From Cordia subcordata (taxonomy: Eukaryota > Streptophyta > Magnoliopsida > Boraginales > Cordiaceae): a stretch of DNA of 64,000 bases. Positions within the stretch are counted from its first letter, which is position 1. Each line of letters opens with the position of its first letter. Where the stretch lies: assembly GCA_028554755.1 (NCBI GenBank), contig JAPTOF010000011.1, positions 310,001 through 374,000 on the forward strand. The letters are read 5' to 3'. Made by a program: the position numbers and the translations under genes. The notes below the pieces were generated by a model that did not search any database, had not been told where the DNA came from, and worked only from the letters and a program-made list of their open reading frames with translations. Positions 35,950-47,033 of the stretch are shown piece after piece.

Positions 35950-36576
35950 CAATATCTGTAATAGGACAAAACCCACACAGATAGCAAAGATCCAAGTAGA
36001 ATGGGGGCCCGAGAACAAAGACTAGGACAGAAGGCCCAAATGGCCCACGTTCCAGGAAGGAAAGTCAATAGAAGAGACAATCAGCGCACCTTAGGGGATG
36101 GCACCTTCAATCCCACCGTTGAAGGATGGAATGCATCCATTGGTGATTGGAGATCCCCTTACGCATAATGCCGGATTAATAGGCGTAGATGGCAGAAGGT
36201 CTAGGAATAAAAACCTATGCCTGCTGGAGGAAAGAACGAGCTACCTTACTGAAGCCATATCTCCGCTACCCTATTCCCTCTTGAACCTAGAAGTCTTCTA
36301 CGAGAAAACCCTTGTCGCAGATTCTCATTGTAGGTTGAAGGATCTACAATTTGGTACCCACCATGGGACATGATTGATACGGTTCACAAATCCATTCACC
36401 CAGCCAAAACCCAATAGTACACCTAGGCCACACGCATGGCTACGGGTAATAGTGAAGCAACAGAATCAACCAAAATTGAAGAGCTGGAAGCCAAATTGGA
36501 AGCGCAGGCTAGAGATGTGGAACGCATGAAGAAAGAAAACAATGAACTTTGGCAAAAAATGGGTCATGTCCCGTAG
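35950..36576 (+). mobile_element. Ty3-type LTR end, primer-site-like motif and gag start
   Basis: TTTGGTACCCACCATGGGAC at 36350-36369 resembles the start of plant Ty3 internal regions (primer-site position, cf. TGGCGCCCACCGTGGGGC). About 70 nt later a 46-codon frame begins near 36438 (MATGNSEATES, then IEELEAKLEAQARDVERM) and ends at a TAG at 36574-36576. It is charged and predicted coiled coil, like the N-terminus of Tat-type Gag. The upstream 35950-36349 would be the LTR end. The copy is cut right after the Gag start. Confidence 0.5.
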
Positions 36577-38344
36577 GAAGAAGGAAGGTGCAAGGGACAT
36601 CTATACCCATTATTTCTTACCATATAGAGGATAATGCCTCATTTTCTCCCTATATTCCACTAGAATTTAGGTTAGCCATTAGTGAATTGAATTTGAGAGA
36701 AGAGATGCTAGTGTTTAACCCAAGCATAGAAGAGTGTGTTGTTGCGCCATTTGTTACAGCCTACCCTGTGACATGCACATTTTTTGAACCATTTCTTTTA
36801 TCTGAGGATGCCCAGCATGATCCAATGTACACTTTCTTAGGGTGTGAGTTCAAATCTTTAAGGTGTTAGATACGTGATGTTGATTGTATTTTCCAGTTGT
36901 TGCATTCATTTGCTGCTTTTTTCTATGCTGATTTACTTATCTGGCAGTACATGCCTAAGGACTTTAACCACCATTGGCCCTAACATTACCGCCCTTTTTG
37001 CGCGGGGCGTAAAATCCAGCGCTATTAGGAGGCACCATAGGAATTTTGATAGTTAAAGTTTGATTGGTGAGTTATTTACTTTTGCTTTTTTTAGCACATT
37101 TTGTTTTTCATTTCTTTTCTTTTCATTTTCATTTTCATGTCTCTCATGTCCGTTGCTTTCCATACTTAAAGCCTTGTCATTTACACTTGCCATTGGGAGC
37201 TTTTAATGTTGTGTTTGTTGATTTCCTTTGTAGATCTTTTTAGTTGAGCAGGAATTAGGTGCAAAGGAAGTTAATGGATGCAATCATCAAAATGTGGCAT
37301 TCGCAGTTTAATGCTACACAAGTTTGTATCCATCCATCCTCCACTTGTCCCCTTTTATCTACCCCTACCCCACATTCTTTACGTGCTTTATGATGATGCA
37401 CTTGCTTATTGTATGGTTTTGCTCTATTTGCTTGAGGACAAGAAAAGTTTAGCCGTAGGGGTGTGCGAGTTTGGATCTCTTGCTTTATGCTTCATTAGGG
37501 TAGACTTGCATTATATTCATAAAAATTGTGAAATTTTTTCAATTTTTATGCATTTAGAATCATTTGTTTCTTGGTTGATTGGAGTGTAGGCTCTTAATAT
37601 TGACTCAATTAATTGGTGAAGCTAAGTTTGTATTGTAGGGATTAAATGGATTGGAGGGAGATCTGAGACTTTGAGGAAATGCCTTTTGAAAGCTATAGGG
37701 AGTGAGTGCCTCAAAGAATACACCATATAGCTACCCCATGGATTGGTTGGAAGAAGAATTGAAAAAGGGGTTTTGATTTGAGTGCCCCTTCTTTGATTAG
37801 TTTTTTTTTTGTGCCTTAGCTTTTCTTTTTGTATTCAATGCAAAATGTGAAAGTGCACAAAAAAAATTGAAAAAAGGCAAAAAGGTAAAAAAAATGAAAA
37901 ATGCAAAAAAGCCAAAATGCACCAAAAAAGATGGCAAAGTGAAGTTCATTAAATAAGTGCTCAAGTGATACAATGTCAACTTAGTACAAGTTGCTTTCTT
38001 TGTTCTCTCATTGTATTGTGAATAAGGCTTTTACATCATTTGTGAGCCATTGTAATTGCATCTTCCTTCTCCTTGTACACTTGAGGCTTTGTCCATATTG
38101 GGGAAGCCATGTTAGTTGAAGGGGCACGAAGTATCAACATCCAGAGTACGTGCGTAAGAATCCTAAGTTTGCGGTGGTGAAAACTACTTGGAAACTTCCC
38201 GTGAAATGTGAGACCCCTTGAGAGTAAAGGGGGGATCCGAAAAGAAATGACCCCTTCGTACTCCTTAGTTTTACCAAGATAGCAGATCAACACTTGTAGG
38301 CAACCCTTTTTACCAACTTTGAGAAAAACCCTTTTTGGGGGTAT
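36577..38344 (+). mobile_element. Tat/Athila-like Ty3 3' internal remnant
   Basis: Contains LLEDKKSLAVGV-type coding remains (37426-37460; CTTGAGGACAAG motif), then the same block order as 14147-15176: a GATTGG-AGTGTAGG block, an A-rich segment (37855-37930), a GGGGGGATCC block, and a polypurine tract (TTTTTGGGGG, 38331-38341) directly before the LTR. The open frames at 36549-36869 and 36874-37056 were not recognised and may be decayed coding or chance. Confidence 0.5.
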
Positions 38345-40033
38345 TGATGTGTTGATTTTGTGTGTGCTTATGTATTGCATTGTTATTCTTATTTTGAGGT
38401 GCTTTGTGCTTCATTTGGTGTAATAATATAGCATTTAGGCCATACTTGTGCATATTAGAATTTACATGTTCATAGTTGAGGTTAGGACTTAAATGCTACA
38501 CTAATGCGCATTTATTGCTTGTTTTAGGTGAGATTCGGAAAGATGATTAGATCTTGATTGATGGGAATTGAGGTGTGGAGCAAAGATAATGGTGTTTTGG
38601 ATGTAAAGGAATGAAGAAAAATGCATTTGGAAGCTCTTGGACGAAGAACAACACAATCGAGCATGAGCTAGGACATGTGTTTTGGGATAAGCAATTGAGC
38701 TTGGTTGAAGATGTAGAAAGAATGAACAAAGTTTGGATACATTTATGGGCATGAATAGATGATGAAAAATGGCCTTCTAGGTGCCAAGAAGCGATACGAG
38801 GCAACAGGAAAAAAACCGCTCATGAATCAGAGCCAAAACAAGCAAGTTATGAACATTTTAATGTCAAGGTCGATCGATCTCTTGTCAAGGCCGGGCCCCC
38901 GGCCTAGGCCCCCCGTCAAGTCAGTAAGTAAGCCCATTAGGCTAGTCGACCTTGCCCTAGGCCGGTCTCCCAGCTTAGTCCCTGGCCTTGCGCGTTGACA
39001 GCTCTATTTGAGCCATTTTTCAACACTTTTTTAGGGGATTATCAACCATTTTTCACACCCACTTCACACATCCATTTCACACACATGAAATCCACTTAAA
39101 CCACCTCACACACTCAATTCCACATCAATTCCATGCATAAACAAGCTTGGATTGGAAGATCAAATAAGGATTTGGAGGGTTTTGGAGAAAGATTTGTAAA
39201 GAGCAAGCAAGGATAATGAGGAAACTTTACATTCTTCTCTTTATTCTTGTCCATACTATGTTAGATTAGCTCTAGATTAGGGATGATTGCTATTTTTGTA
39301 ATGAGTTAAGGATTTTAACATTTATTTGGAGATGTTGATGGTTGTATATACATGTTTTGTTCTTACATTTCTGTGGCTTGAAATTGAACATGTCAAGGTG
39401 TTTGATGAAGTGCCTCTATGAATTTGCATGTGTAATTTGTGCTTAGATACTAATAGTAGTGGCCTCTCCTTAGCCTTAGTCCCTGCTAATAGCATGAGTC
39501 CTATTTGCAACTACATTTGTGTTGATTAATTGTGTTTTTAATGCATTTAATATAGTAGATAATCACCTCTAGCATGAAACATGGCTAAAAGGCTATCGCT
39601 ATCACTTTCTTGACCTAGGGGACTTAATCTCTAGTTTGAAACATAACTAGAAGGTTAGAGTCCCTGTTACGACATTAATCAACATCCAAGGGACTTAGAA
39701 CTAGACCCAAAAGTCATAGCTAGCTAGGACAAACCTATACTTCTAATTGGACCCAATTAGGGATAGGGTTGCATTGATGGTTAGAAGCAGTAAGTCCAGT
39801 AAACTAAGTCCACAATTAGAGTAGAGAAACCATCAATAGCCTCAAAATAAGGTTAGGAACCCAGATCAATTCTAATTGAACAATCACCCCTACTTTCCTT
39901 TAAACCCTTATAGATCCTCACTTTCATGGCTTGTTTATACCATCATTCCAATTAGTCAAGTTTATTTTCCCTTAGTTTAGGTTTAAATTAGAGCTCCAAT
40001 CAATCCAAAAATCTTAAAAAGAGTAGGTGGGAC
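38345..40033 (+). mobile_element. Ty3-type LTR, sense, 5' portion (interrupted by Sirevirus array)
   Basis: Starts TGATGTGTTG after the polypurine tract. A GC-rich palindrome zone (GGTCGATCGATC, GGCCGGGCCCCCGGCC, GGCTAGTCGACC; 38866-38950) precedes a TATA-like CTCTATTTGAG near 39002. The block order matches the LTR at 15177. It is split at GGGAC (40029-40033) by the insertion 40034-55581 and appears to resume at 55582. Confidence 0.6.
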
Positions 40034-41601
40034 TGTTGAACTTATTGGTTTTATTTTATTTTGATGATGCCAAAATTGCACTTTGAAAATTTGCTACCAT
40101 TAAATATCTTGAACTTTAAGCTAGGTAAAGGCCTTTGAGCAAAGGAAATTATGCATGGAGCATGGAGATTATGAAGATTTCTTTATGAACTTTTCTTGAA
40201 GAATTAGTTTTTGTTCTTTAGATCTTGTCTAGTTGATCTTAATACATAAGCAACCATCTATGAAGCTCAAAAACTTAGAACATTGCATGCATATATCTTG
40301 ATCTTTTAAATACCTACTTACATTTGCCTTCAAAAACTTTTTTGCAGTTTTAAAATCCATAGTTTGCACAATGGACCTACATGCTTTGAATCTCAATTGC
40401 ATTAATAGTTGGTATTTTAATAAATCTATATGCTTATATATATGCAAATATCAGCATAGCTTTGTAGTAAAAGATACTATTCTGTATATAGCCTTATTAC
40501 CCATTGGATAATAACCTTGCATGCAAAAAGTTTTTTTTTTCCAAAAAATCTTGCATTTGTTGTTTGCAAAATAAGTTGGTATTAGCATTTATTATTAACT
40601 TGATCTTATATGCATAGTGGTTGTCTTGAACTGTAAAAATTTCTGCAAAAAAATGCCACTTATTGTTGATTAGATGTGAGCAACTTTTTTGGTAAAAAGT
40701 GAAGCAGCTTTTTCAGTATTTTTCTGCTCCTATCAGCTTACTCAGCCGATCGATCGACTTTGCATTCCGGTACTAAAAGAAGGCTTTGTTACTTTACCGG
40801 AAGAGTCTACCAGTCGATTGGTAGAATGTTCCGGTAAGGCCATTTGGCCTCTGGACTACCGAAACACTTAGAGGGTCAACCGGTAGTGTGCTCCGATAGT
40901 CCCTCTGTGTTGTTTTCAGAAATTGACCATTGGGAGACTTGCTTTTTGGCTTATAAATATATCCTATCCCTCCCAACTCAAACATAACTTGTTCAAAAAT
41001 ATCTCACACAGCTCTCTTGCATTTAATTTGCTTCATCTATTGTAGTCTTGCGCTATTAATTGCAACCTTTATTGATTGCATATCATTGGCATTTAAGAAC
41101 AAGTTTTCTCTTGAGGTTCAAAAATTGTTTATCTACTTAGAGCAACATAGGAAGATTTAAATGTCTTTGTATTCTTGCTCATAAGAAGTTCATTGTATAT
41201 CAAACACTTTACTATCATATTGGGAGAGAATTTCTTTACTCTTGGGTAGCATAGGTGTGAGGAACCATTCTCAAGAGTGAAGGGTTGAAATCCTCAAGTA
41301 TAGGGTTATACTTTTGGTCCTTGTGGAGAAGCAAGGGTTGAGATCGTTGTTGTACGCTTCTACGATGTACTAAGTAAGAAGTCGATTCACTAGCGGAGTT
41401 TCCAAAACCCTAAGGGGAGAACTTAGGTAGTGGACTAGGCCCTCGAGAGTTCATTTAACAATAATCTACTCTCTTTAACTTTCAAGTACTTATCTTGATT
41501 GTTGCATGCGATTTTGGTTGAGATTATTGTTAAGATTTTTAATTTGTAAATTGTGCTAATAATCCAATTCAACCCCTCTTGGATTCATTTTCTAGGCAAC
41601 A
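40034..41601 (+). mobile_element. Sirevirus-type copia LTR 1 (outer left)
   Basis: TGTTGAACTTATTGG at the start and GGCAACA at the end, 1568 bp. It is preceded by the target site GGGAC (40029-40033) and followed by a primer site at 41604. It holds the palindrome/TATA promoter module (TATAAATA at 40952-40959), in which several CG sites have decayed to CA/TG relative to LTR 2 and LTR 3 (CCGATCGATCGAC near 40745). Confidence 0.9.
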
Positions 41602-41603
41602 CG

Positions 41604-41615
41604 TGGCATCAGAGC
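41604..41615 (+). other. Primer binding site, Sirevirus internal region 1
   Basis: TGGCATCAGAGC, one mismatch from the initiator-Met tRNA site, two bases after the LTR end. Confidence 0.85.
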
Positions 41616-41679
41616 TGAGTGCTCTACGCATTATTTGCATTATTGTGTGATTTGACTTAACTGTCTAGAGCTAAAGATC

Positions 41680-43231
41680 ATGGCACATAGAATTCCAGAA
41701 GGTCTGTCCACCACTAGGGTTCCATACTTCGATAGTACAAACTATGCATTTTGGAAAGTTAGAATGAGAATTTTTTGCAAGCTAATGATTATGTTGCGTG
41801 GAAACTTGTTGAAAGGCCTAGAAATCAGTCTATAATTGGAACTAAATGGGTCTTTAGAAACAAGTTAGATGAATCGGGCATAGTAACTAGAAACAAGGCT
41901 AGATTAGTTGCACAAAGTTATAAGCAAGAAGAAGTTATTGATTATGATGAAACCTTTGCTCTCGTTGCTAGACTTGATTCAATCAGAATGTCACTTGCAT
42001 TTGCATGCTTTATGAACTTCAAATTGTATCAAATGGATGTGAAAAGTGCTTTCTTAAATGGCTATATTGATAAAGAAGTATATGTGGCTCAACCTCCAGG
42101 ATTTGAGGATCCTATTCATCCCAACCATGTTTTTCAGCTTGAAAAAGCATTATATGGACTAAACAAGCACCTAGAGCATGGTATGAGAGACTAAGTGGAT
42201 TCTTGGTTGAAAAAGGCTTTACAAGAGGTAAATTTGATTCAACGTTATTTGTGAAGAATGAAGGTAAAGATATACTTATTGTACAAATATATGTTGATGA
42301 TATTATTTTTGGTGCCACTAATAAGTCTCTTTGTGAGAATTATTCTAAGTGTATGCACAGTGAATTTGAAATGAGCATGATAGGAGAACTTACATTCTTT
42401 CTTGGTCTTCAAATCAAACAAACTAAAAAAGGAATTTTCATCAACCAAGCTAGGTACACAAAAGAACTACTCAAAAAGTTTGGATTTGATGGAGCAAAAG
42501 AGAATGGAACTCTAATGAGCACTTTCACCAAGCTTGATAAAAATGAAAATGGTAAGTCGGTGGACGAAAAGAGGTATAGAGGTATGATCGGAAGCCTACT
42601 TTACTTAACCGCCACTAGACCTGATATTATGTTTGCTGTATGCTTGTGTGCTCGTTTTCAATCTTGTCCGAAAAAGTCTCATTTACTTGCTATTAAAAGG
42701 ATTTTTAGATATCTTAAAGGTACTCAAGAACTAGGGTTTTGGTATCCTAAGGGAACAAACTTTGAACTAGCAGGTTACTCTGATGCTGACTTTGTTGGAT
42801 GTAAAACTGATAGGAAAAGCACTAGTGGAACTTGTCATTTTCTTGGTAATTGCTTAGTTTCATGGTCTAGTAGAAAGCAAAAGAGCATAGCACTTTCGAC
42901 AACTAAAGCAAAATATATTATAGTAGGAAATTATGTTGCAGAAGTTCTTTGGATAAAACAAACTTTGCTTGACTTTGATGTTATATTTGAGCATGTTCTA
43001 GTTATGTGTAACAATACAAGTGCAATTAATCTCACTAAAAATCCAATTTGACACTGTAGGACCAAGCATATAGAAATAAGGCATCATTTCATTCGTGATC
43101 ATGCGCAAAAAGGTGATATTGTGCTTAATTTTGTTGATTCTCGGCGCCAACTTGCTGATATTTTTACCAAACCACTACATGAAAACCAGTTTTTAAACAT
43201 TAGAAGGGAGTTGGGAATGTCTCAAATATGA
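41680..43231 (+). pseudogene. Sirevirus gag-RT deletion fusion with RT and RNase H (internal region 1)
   Basis: The ATG at 41680 begins a Gag start (GLSTTRVPYFDSTNYAFWKV). A one-base loss near 41772 shifts the frame. At about 41797-41809 Gag (NDYVAW) runs straight into RT (KLVERPRNQSIIGTKW), so the rest of Gag, protease and integrase are missing. RT keeps MDVKSAFLNGYID and YVDDIIFGA (42291-42317). A one-base loss near 42160 shifts the frame before YERLSG. RNase H (YSDADFVGCKTDRKSTSGT at 42777-42833) runs to a TGA near 43050, where internal region 2 has CAA. The conserved tail ends at 43231 (LGMSQI). Non-functional. Confidence 0.85.
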
Positions 43232-43254
43232 ATAACTCTAGTTTCCTGCAAAAC

Positions 43255-43590
43255 TGTATGTACCGGAACACTTAACCCCTGTACCGATACACTGGCTAAG
43301 TCAACTGGCTGTATGCCTTAGTTTCTGTTTTTACCGGAACAGTTGGTCCTAGTACAGGTCGACCAGTAGTCGCGATTTTTTGAAAAAATTTATATAGGGC
43401 TCGACCGGTTGAATGGCTTCATAACTCCAATTTTATCAAAACTCTTCATCCCCTCACCTTCTTCCTCTCTATAAAACCCCTCTCAAACATTTTTCTCTCT
43501 CAAATCTCTACATTAAAACTTTACCTACTTCAATTTCTTCCAAAATCTCTTCATCAAAACCCTAGCTCTCAATATCTCTTTCTTTCTCTC
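43255..43590 (+). promoter_or_regulatory. Candidate internal promoter before the third ORF (copy 1)
   Basis: After the pol stop come TACCGGAACAC (43261), GGTCGACCAGT (43357-43368, a decayed palindrome), TATATAGGGC (43391-43400), then CTCTATAAAACCCCTCTC (about 43468-43485) and a CT-rich leader to the ORF start position at 43591. The module mirrors the palindrome-then-TATA order of the LTR promoter and is better kept in copy 2 (51875-52218). Confidence 0.45.
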
Positions 43591-44940
43591 ATAGCTAATA
43601 CAAGAAACAAGGGAAAGGCTCAAGCTTCTAGTTCCAAGAGAAAGGGTGGTGCAAGTACTTCAAGAGGCTCAAGGGGACCAACAAGACAACCTTCACCCGA
43701 GCCAAATCCATCCTCACCACCTGAAAATCATGATTATTACAGGAAAAAGATATGCGTAGGCAAACATCTTATTCCTGATGAACTTCAAAATCTTAATATG
43801 TTTAAGTATTGCACTGATAATGGTTGGATGACATACATGACTATGAAAGAGCCTGTTTATCCACAATTAATTAGGGAATTTTATCAATATTTGAGGTAGA
43901 GACATAAATATGGTAGTGTTCATTCCACTGTAAGGGAATATTCTTTAAGGCCACTGAGGAAGATATTAGGAATATTTTTAATATCCTTCTGCATGAGCAA
44001 CAATATCCTATATTTGCCTTTAGAAAATTCCTACAATTTCCTGAGGGTATTACGGAAGGGAAAGTATATGAACTATTACTGGGTTATATGCTAGAATATC
44101 CTGAAATTCCTCCATTAAATGATGTAACCCAGTCCATAAGGCCGTTATCAAGATGTTTAAGCATAATGTAGTTCCTAAGGATACTCATGATGGGCAAATA
44201 TACAAGGCTGAAGCATACTGTCTCTATGTACTTCATCATGGCTATAGAGTAAATCTCCCTGAGACTATTCTTGCATATATGAAGAATGTGGTGCTTAGGA
44301 ACACGGTGCTTGGTTATGGGATGGCCTTAACTAGAAATTTTCGAGCTAAAGGGATTGTGCTTGAAGGAATTCCCAAAAGCTCCTTTATCACATGTGGAAT
44401 CTTGATCTACAATGTCTCAAGAGAATGAAATTGTTATATTGGAGAGCACGATGGATGCACTTGCATGAATTCAGAGCTTTGCCTTTAAATATAAGGGATC
44501 TCATCATATAACTGATAGTCAACAAAACCACCTTTGATTTCCCTCATGAAGACGAAGAAGGGCAAGAAATTGACTTTGGTGAACATGGTCTTGCTTATGA
44601 TGATGAGAAAATAAAGGATGTGGAAGAAGAGGAAGAGGACGTAGAAGAAGATGAGGAGTCTCGGGAAGAATACAATGAAGAACTAGGGCAATACCTCGAG
44701 CTTCGATCAAAGAATGTTAATGATAGGATGATGCAAAGGCTTTTTGACAAGGTGGATTCCATAGGAGAGAAAGTGGATGCATTGGCTACTACTGTGGGTA
44801 ATCAACATGGTACTCTTGATAGCCTTGCGACGATTATCGGGGATCAAAGCCAAATCATGACTCATTTAGCCCGAGATGTCCGTTTGATGAAGCTACACAT
44901 GGGCCTTCCAGACGATGACAATGCCAAACCAAGCCATTAG
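43591..44940 (+). pseudogene. Sirevirus third ORF (envelope-like position), copy 1
   Basis: Homologous to 52219-53571. The start ATG has become ATA (43591). N-terminus basic (KGKAQASSSKRKGGASTSRG). Then the conserved central domain (DNGWMTYMTMKE, then a frame change near 43935, HGYRVNLPETILAYMKN at 44238-44288, and MWNLDLQCLKRM in another frame). Then a strongly acidic stretch (EEEEEDVEEDEESREEYNEE) and a heptad-like tail (LFDKVDSIGEKVDALATTV) ending at 44940. The domain resembles the plant-transposon protein domain found in many retroelement-linked ORFs (family knowledge). Sireviruses are known for an envelope-like gene here; no signal peptide or membrane segment was seen. Broken by several shifts. 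Confidence 0.65.
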
Positions 44941-45183
44941 CCTTCCTTTCTTATAGTCTCTTTTCTAGTCCCACTTCCTAGGATGGTTTTTCAAACTTTT
45001 TCATTTCACTGGATATTGTCTTTCATTGCTTACTTGTTATGGTTATCTTTGCTTATTCGTATTATATTACTCTATACTTGCTTAGGACTTCTATGCTTGC
45101 ATGCTTGTGTGAGAGCCAAATGATGATACTTCCTAGTATTGATGGCTCATTATTTTCTTACTCCTTCTCTACCTCTCTTTTGA

Positions 45184-45343
45184 TGATGCCAAAGGGGGAG
45201 AAGGTAGTGATAGCTGGTAGCTATTTAGCTTATTGCTTATTGCTTTATTAGCTTTGCTCTCATGTTGCTTGGATTTGCTTATGCCTTGATTAAGGGGGAG
45301 CCCTCTAAGTAGACAATTTTGTCATCATCAAAAAAGGGGAGGA
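45184..45343 (+). other. Three polypurine tracts before LTR 2
   Basis: AAAGGGGGAGAAGG (45190-45203), AAGGGGGAGCC (45292-45302) and AAAAAAGGGGAGGA (45330-45343). The last directly abuts the LTR and would prime plus-strand synthesis. Multiple polypurine tracts are a described hallmark of Sireviruses. Confidence 0.7.
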
Positions 45344-46955
45344 TGTTGAACTTATTGGTTTCATTTTATTTTGATGATGCCAAAATTGCACTTTGAAAAT
45401 TTGCTACCATTAAATATCTTGAAGTTTAAGCTAGGTAAAGGCAATTGAGCAAAGGAAATGATGCATGGAGCATGGAGATTATGAAGATTTCTTTATGAAG
45501 ATTTCATGAAGAATTAGTTTTTGTTCTTTAGATCTTGTCTAGTTGATCTTAGTACATAAGGAACTATCTATGAAGCTCAAAAACTTAGAACATTGCATGC
45601 ATATATCTTGATCTTTTAAATACCTGCCTACATTTGCCTTCAAAAACTTTTCCTGCAGAAAAGTCAAGTTTTAAAATCCATAGTTTGCACTATGGAGCTA
45701 AATGCTTTGAATCTCAATTATATTAATAGTAGGTATTCTAATAAATCTATATGCTTATATATATGCAAATATTAGCATAGCTCTGTAGTAAAAGATACTA
45801 TTCTGTGTATAGCATTATTACCCATTGGATAATAGCCTTGCATGCAAAAAGTTTTTTTTTTTTTTTTTCAGAAAATCTTGATTTCAATCTTGCATTTATT
45901 GTTTGAAAAATAAGTTGGTATTAGCATTTATTAGATCTTATATGCATAGTGGTTGTCTTGAGCTGTAAAAATTTCTGCAGAGAAACGCCACTTATTGTTG
46001 ATTCGATGTGCAACTTTTTGGTAAAAGTGAAGCAGCTTTTTTGGTCTTTTTCTGCTCCTACCGGCTTACTCAGTTGGTCGACCGGCTCTGCATTCCGGTA
46101 TTAATAGACGCTTTGTTACTCTACTGGAAGAGCCTATCGGTCTACCGGTAAAGTGTTCCAGTAAGGCCATTTGGCCTCTAGAACTACCGGAACACCCAGG
46201 GGGTCGACCAGTAGTGTGCTCCGATAGTCCCTCTGTGTTGGTTTTAGAAATTGACTGTTAAGAGACTTGCCTTTTTAGCTTATAAATATATCCTATCCCT
46301 CCCAACTCAAACATAACTTGTTCAAAAACATCTCACACAGCTCTCTTGCATTTAATTTGCTTCATCTATTGCAATCTTGATCTATTAATTACAACCTTCA
46401 TTGATTGCATATCATTGGCATTTAAGAACAAGTTTTCTCTTGAGCTTCATAAATTGCTTATCTACTTAGAGCAACATAGGAAGGTTACAATACCTTTGTA
46501 TTCTTGCTCATAAGAAGTTTATTGTATATCAAACTCATTACTATCATATTGGGAGAGAATTTCTTTACTCTTGGGTAGCATAGGTGTGAGGAACCATTCC
46601 CAAGAGTGAAGGGTTGAAATCCTCAAGTATAGGGTTATACTTGTGGTCCTTTTGAAGAAGCAAGGGTTGTGATCGTTGTTCTACCTTTCTACAATGTACT
46701 AAGCAAGAAGTCGATTCACTAGTGGAGTTTTCGAAACCCTAAGGGGAGACCTTATATAGTGGACTAGGCCCTCGGGAGTTTGAACCACTCTAAATCGCTG
46801 TGTTTGATATTCTTGACTCTATTCTCTTTAACTTTCAAGTACTTATCTTGATTATTGCATGCGATTTTGGTTGAGATTATTGTTATGATTTTTTATTTGT
46901 TAAGTGTGCTAATAATCCAATTCACCCTCCTCTTCGATTCATTTTCAGCGCAACA
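45344..46955 (+). mobile_element. Sirevirus-type copia LTR 2 (central, shared)
   Basis: TGTTGAACTTATTGG to CGCAACA, 1612 bp. It follows a polypurine tract and precedes a primer site, so it serves as 3' LTR of region 1 and 5' LTR of region 2. The promoter module is kept: GTTGGTCGACCGGCTC (46072-46087), TCGGTCTACCGGTA and GGGTCGACCAG, then TATAAATATA (46281-46290). Confidence 0.9.
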
Positions 46956-46957
46956 CG

Positions 46958-46969
46958 TGGCATCAAAGC
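46958..46969 (+). other. Primer binding site, Sirevirus internal region 2
   Basis: TGGCATCAAAGC, two mismatches to the initiator-Met tRNA site, two bases after LTR 2. Confidence 0.8.
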
Positions 46970-47033
46970 CGAGTGCTCTACACATTTTTTGCATTATTGT
47001 GTGATTTGACTTAACTGTCTAGAGCGAAAGATC

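Noticed and set aside
36549..36869. 106-codon frame after the Ty3 Gag start
   Set aside because: No family was recognised and it lies between two Ty3 remnants; kept only as possibly decayed coding.
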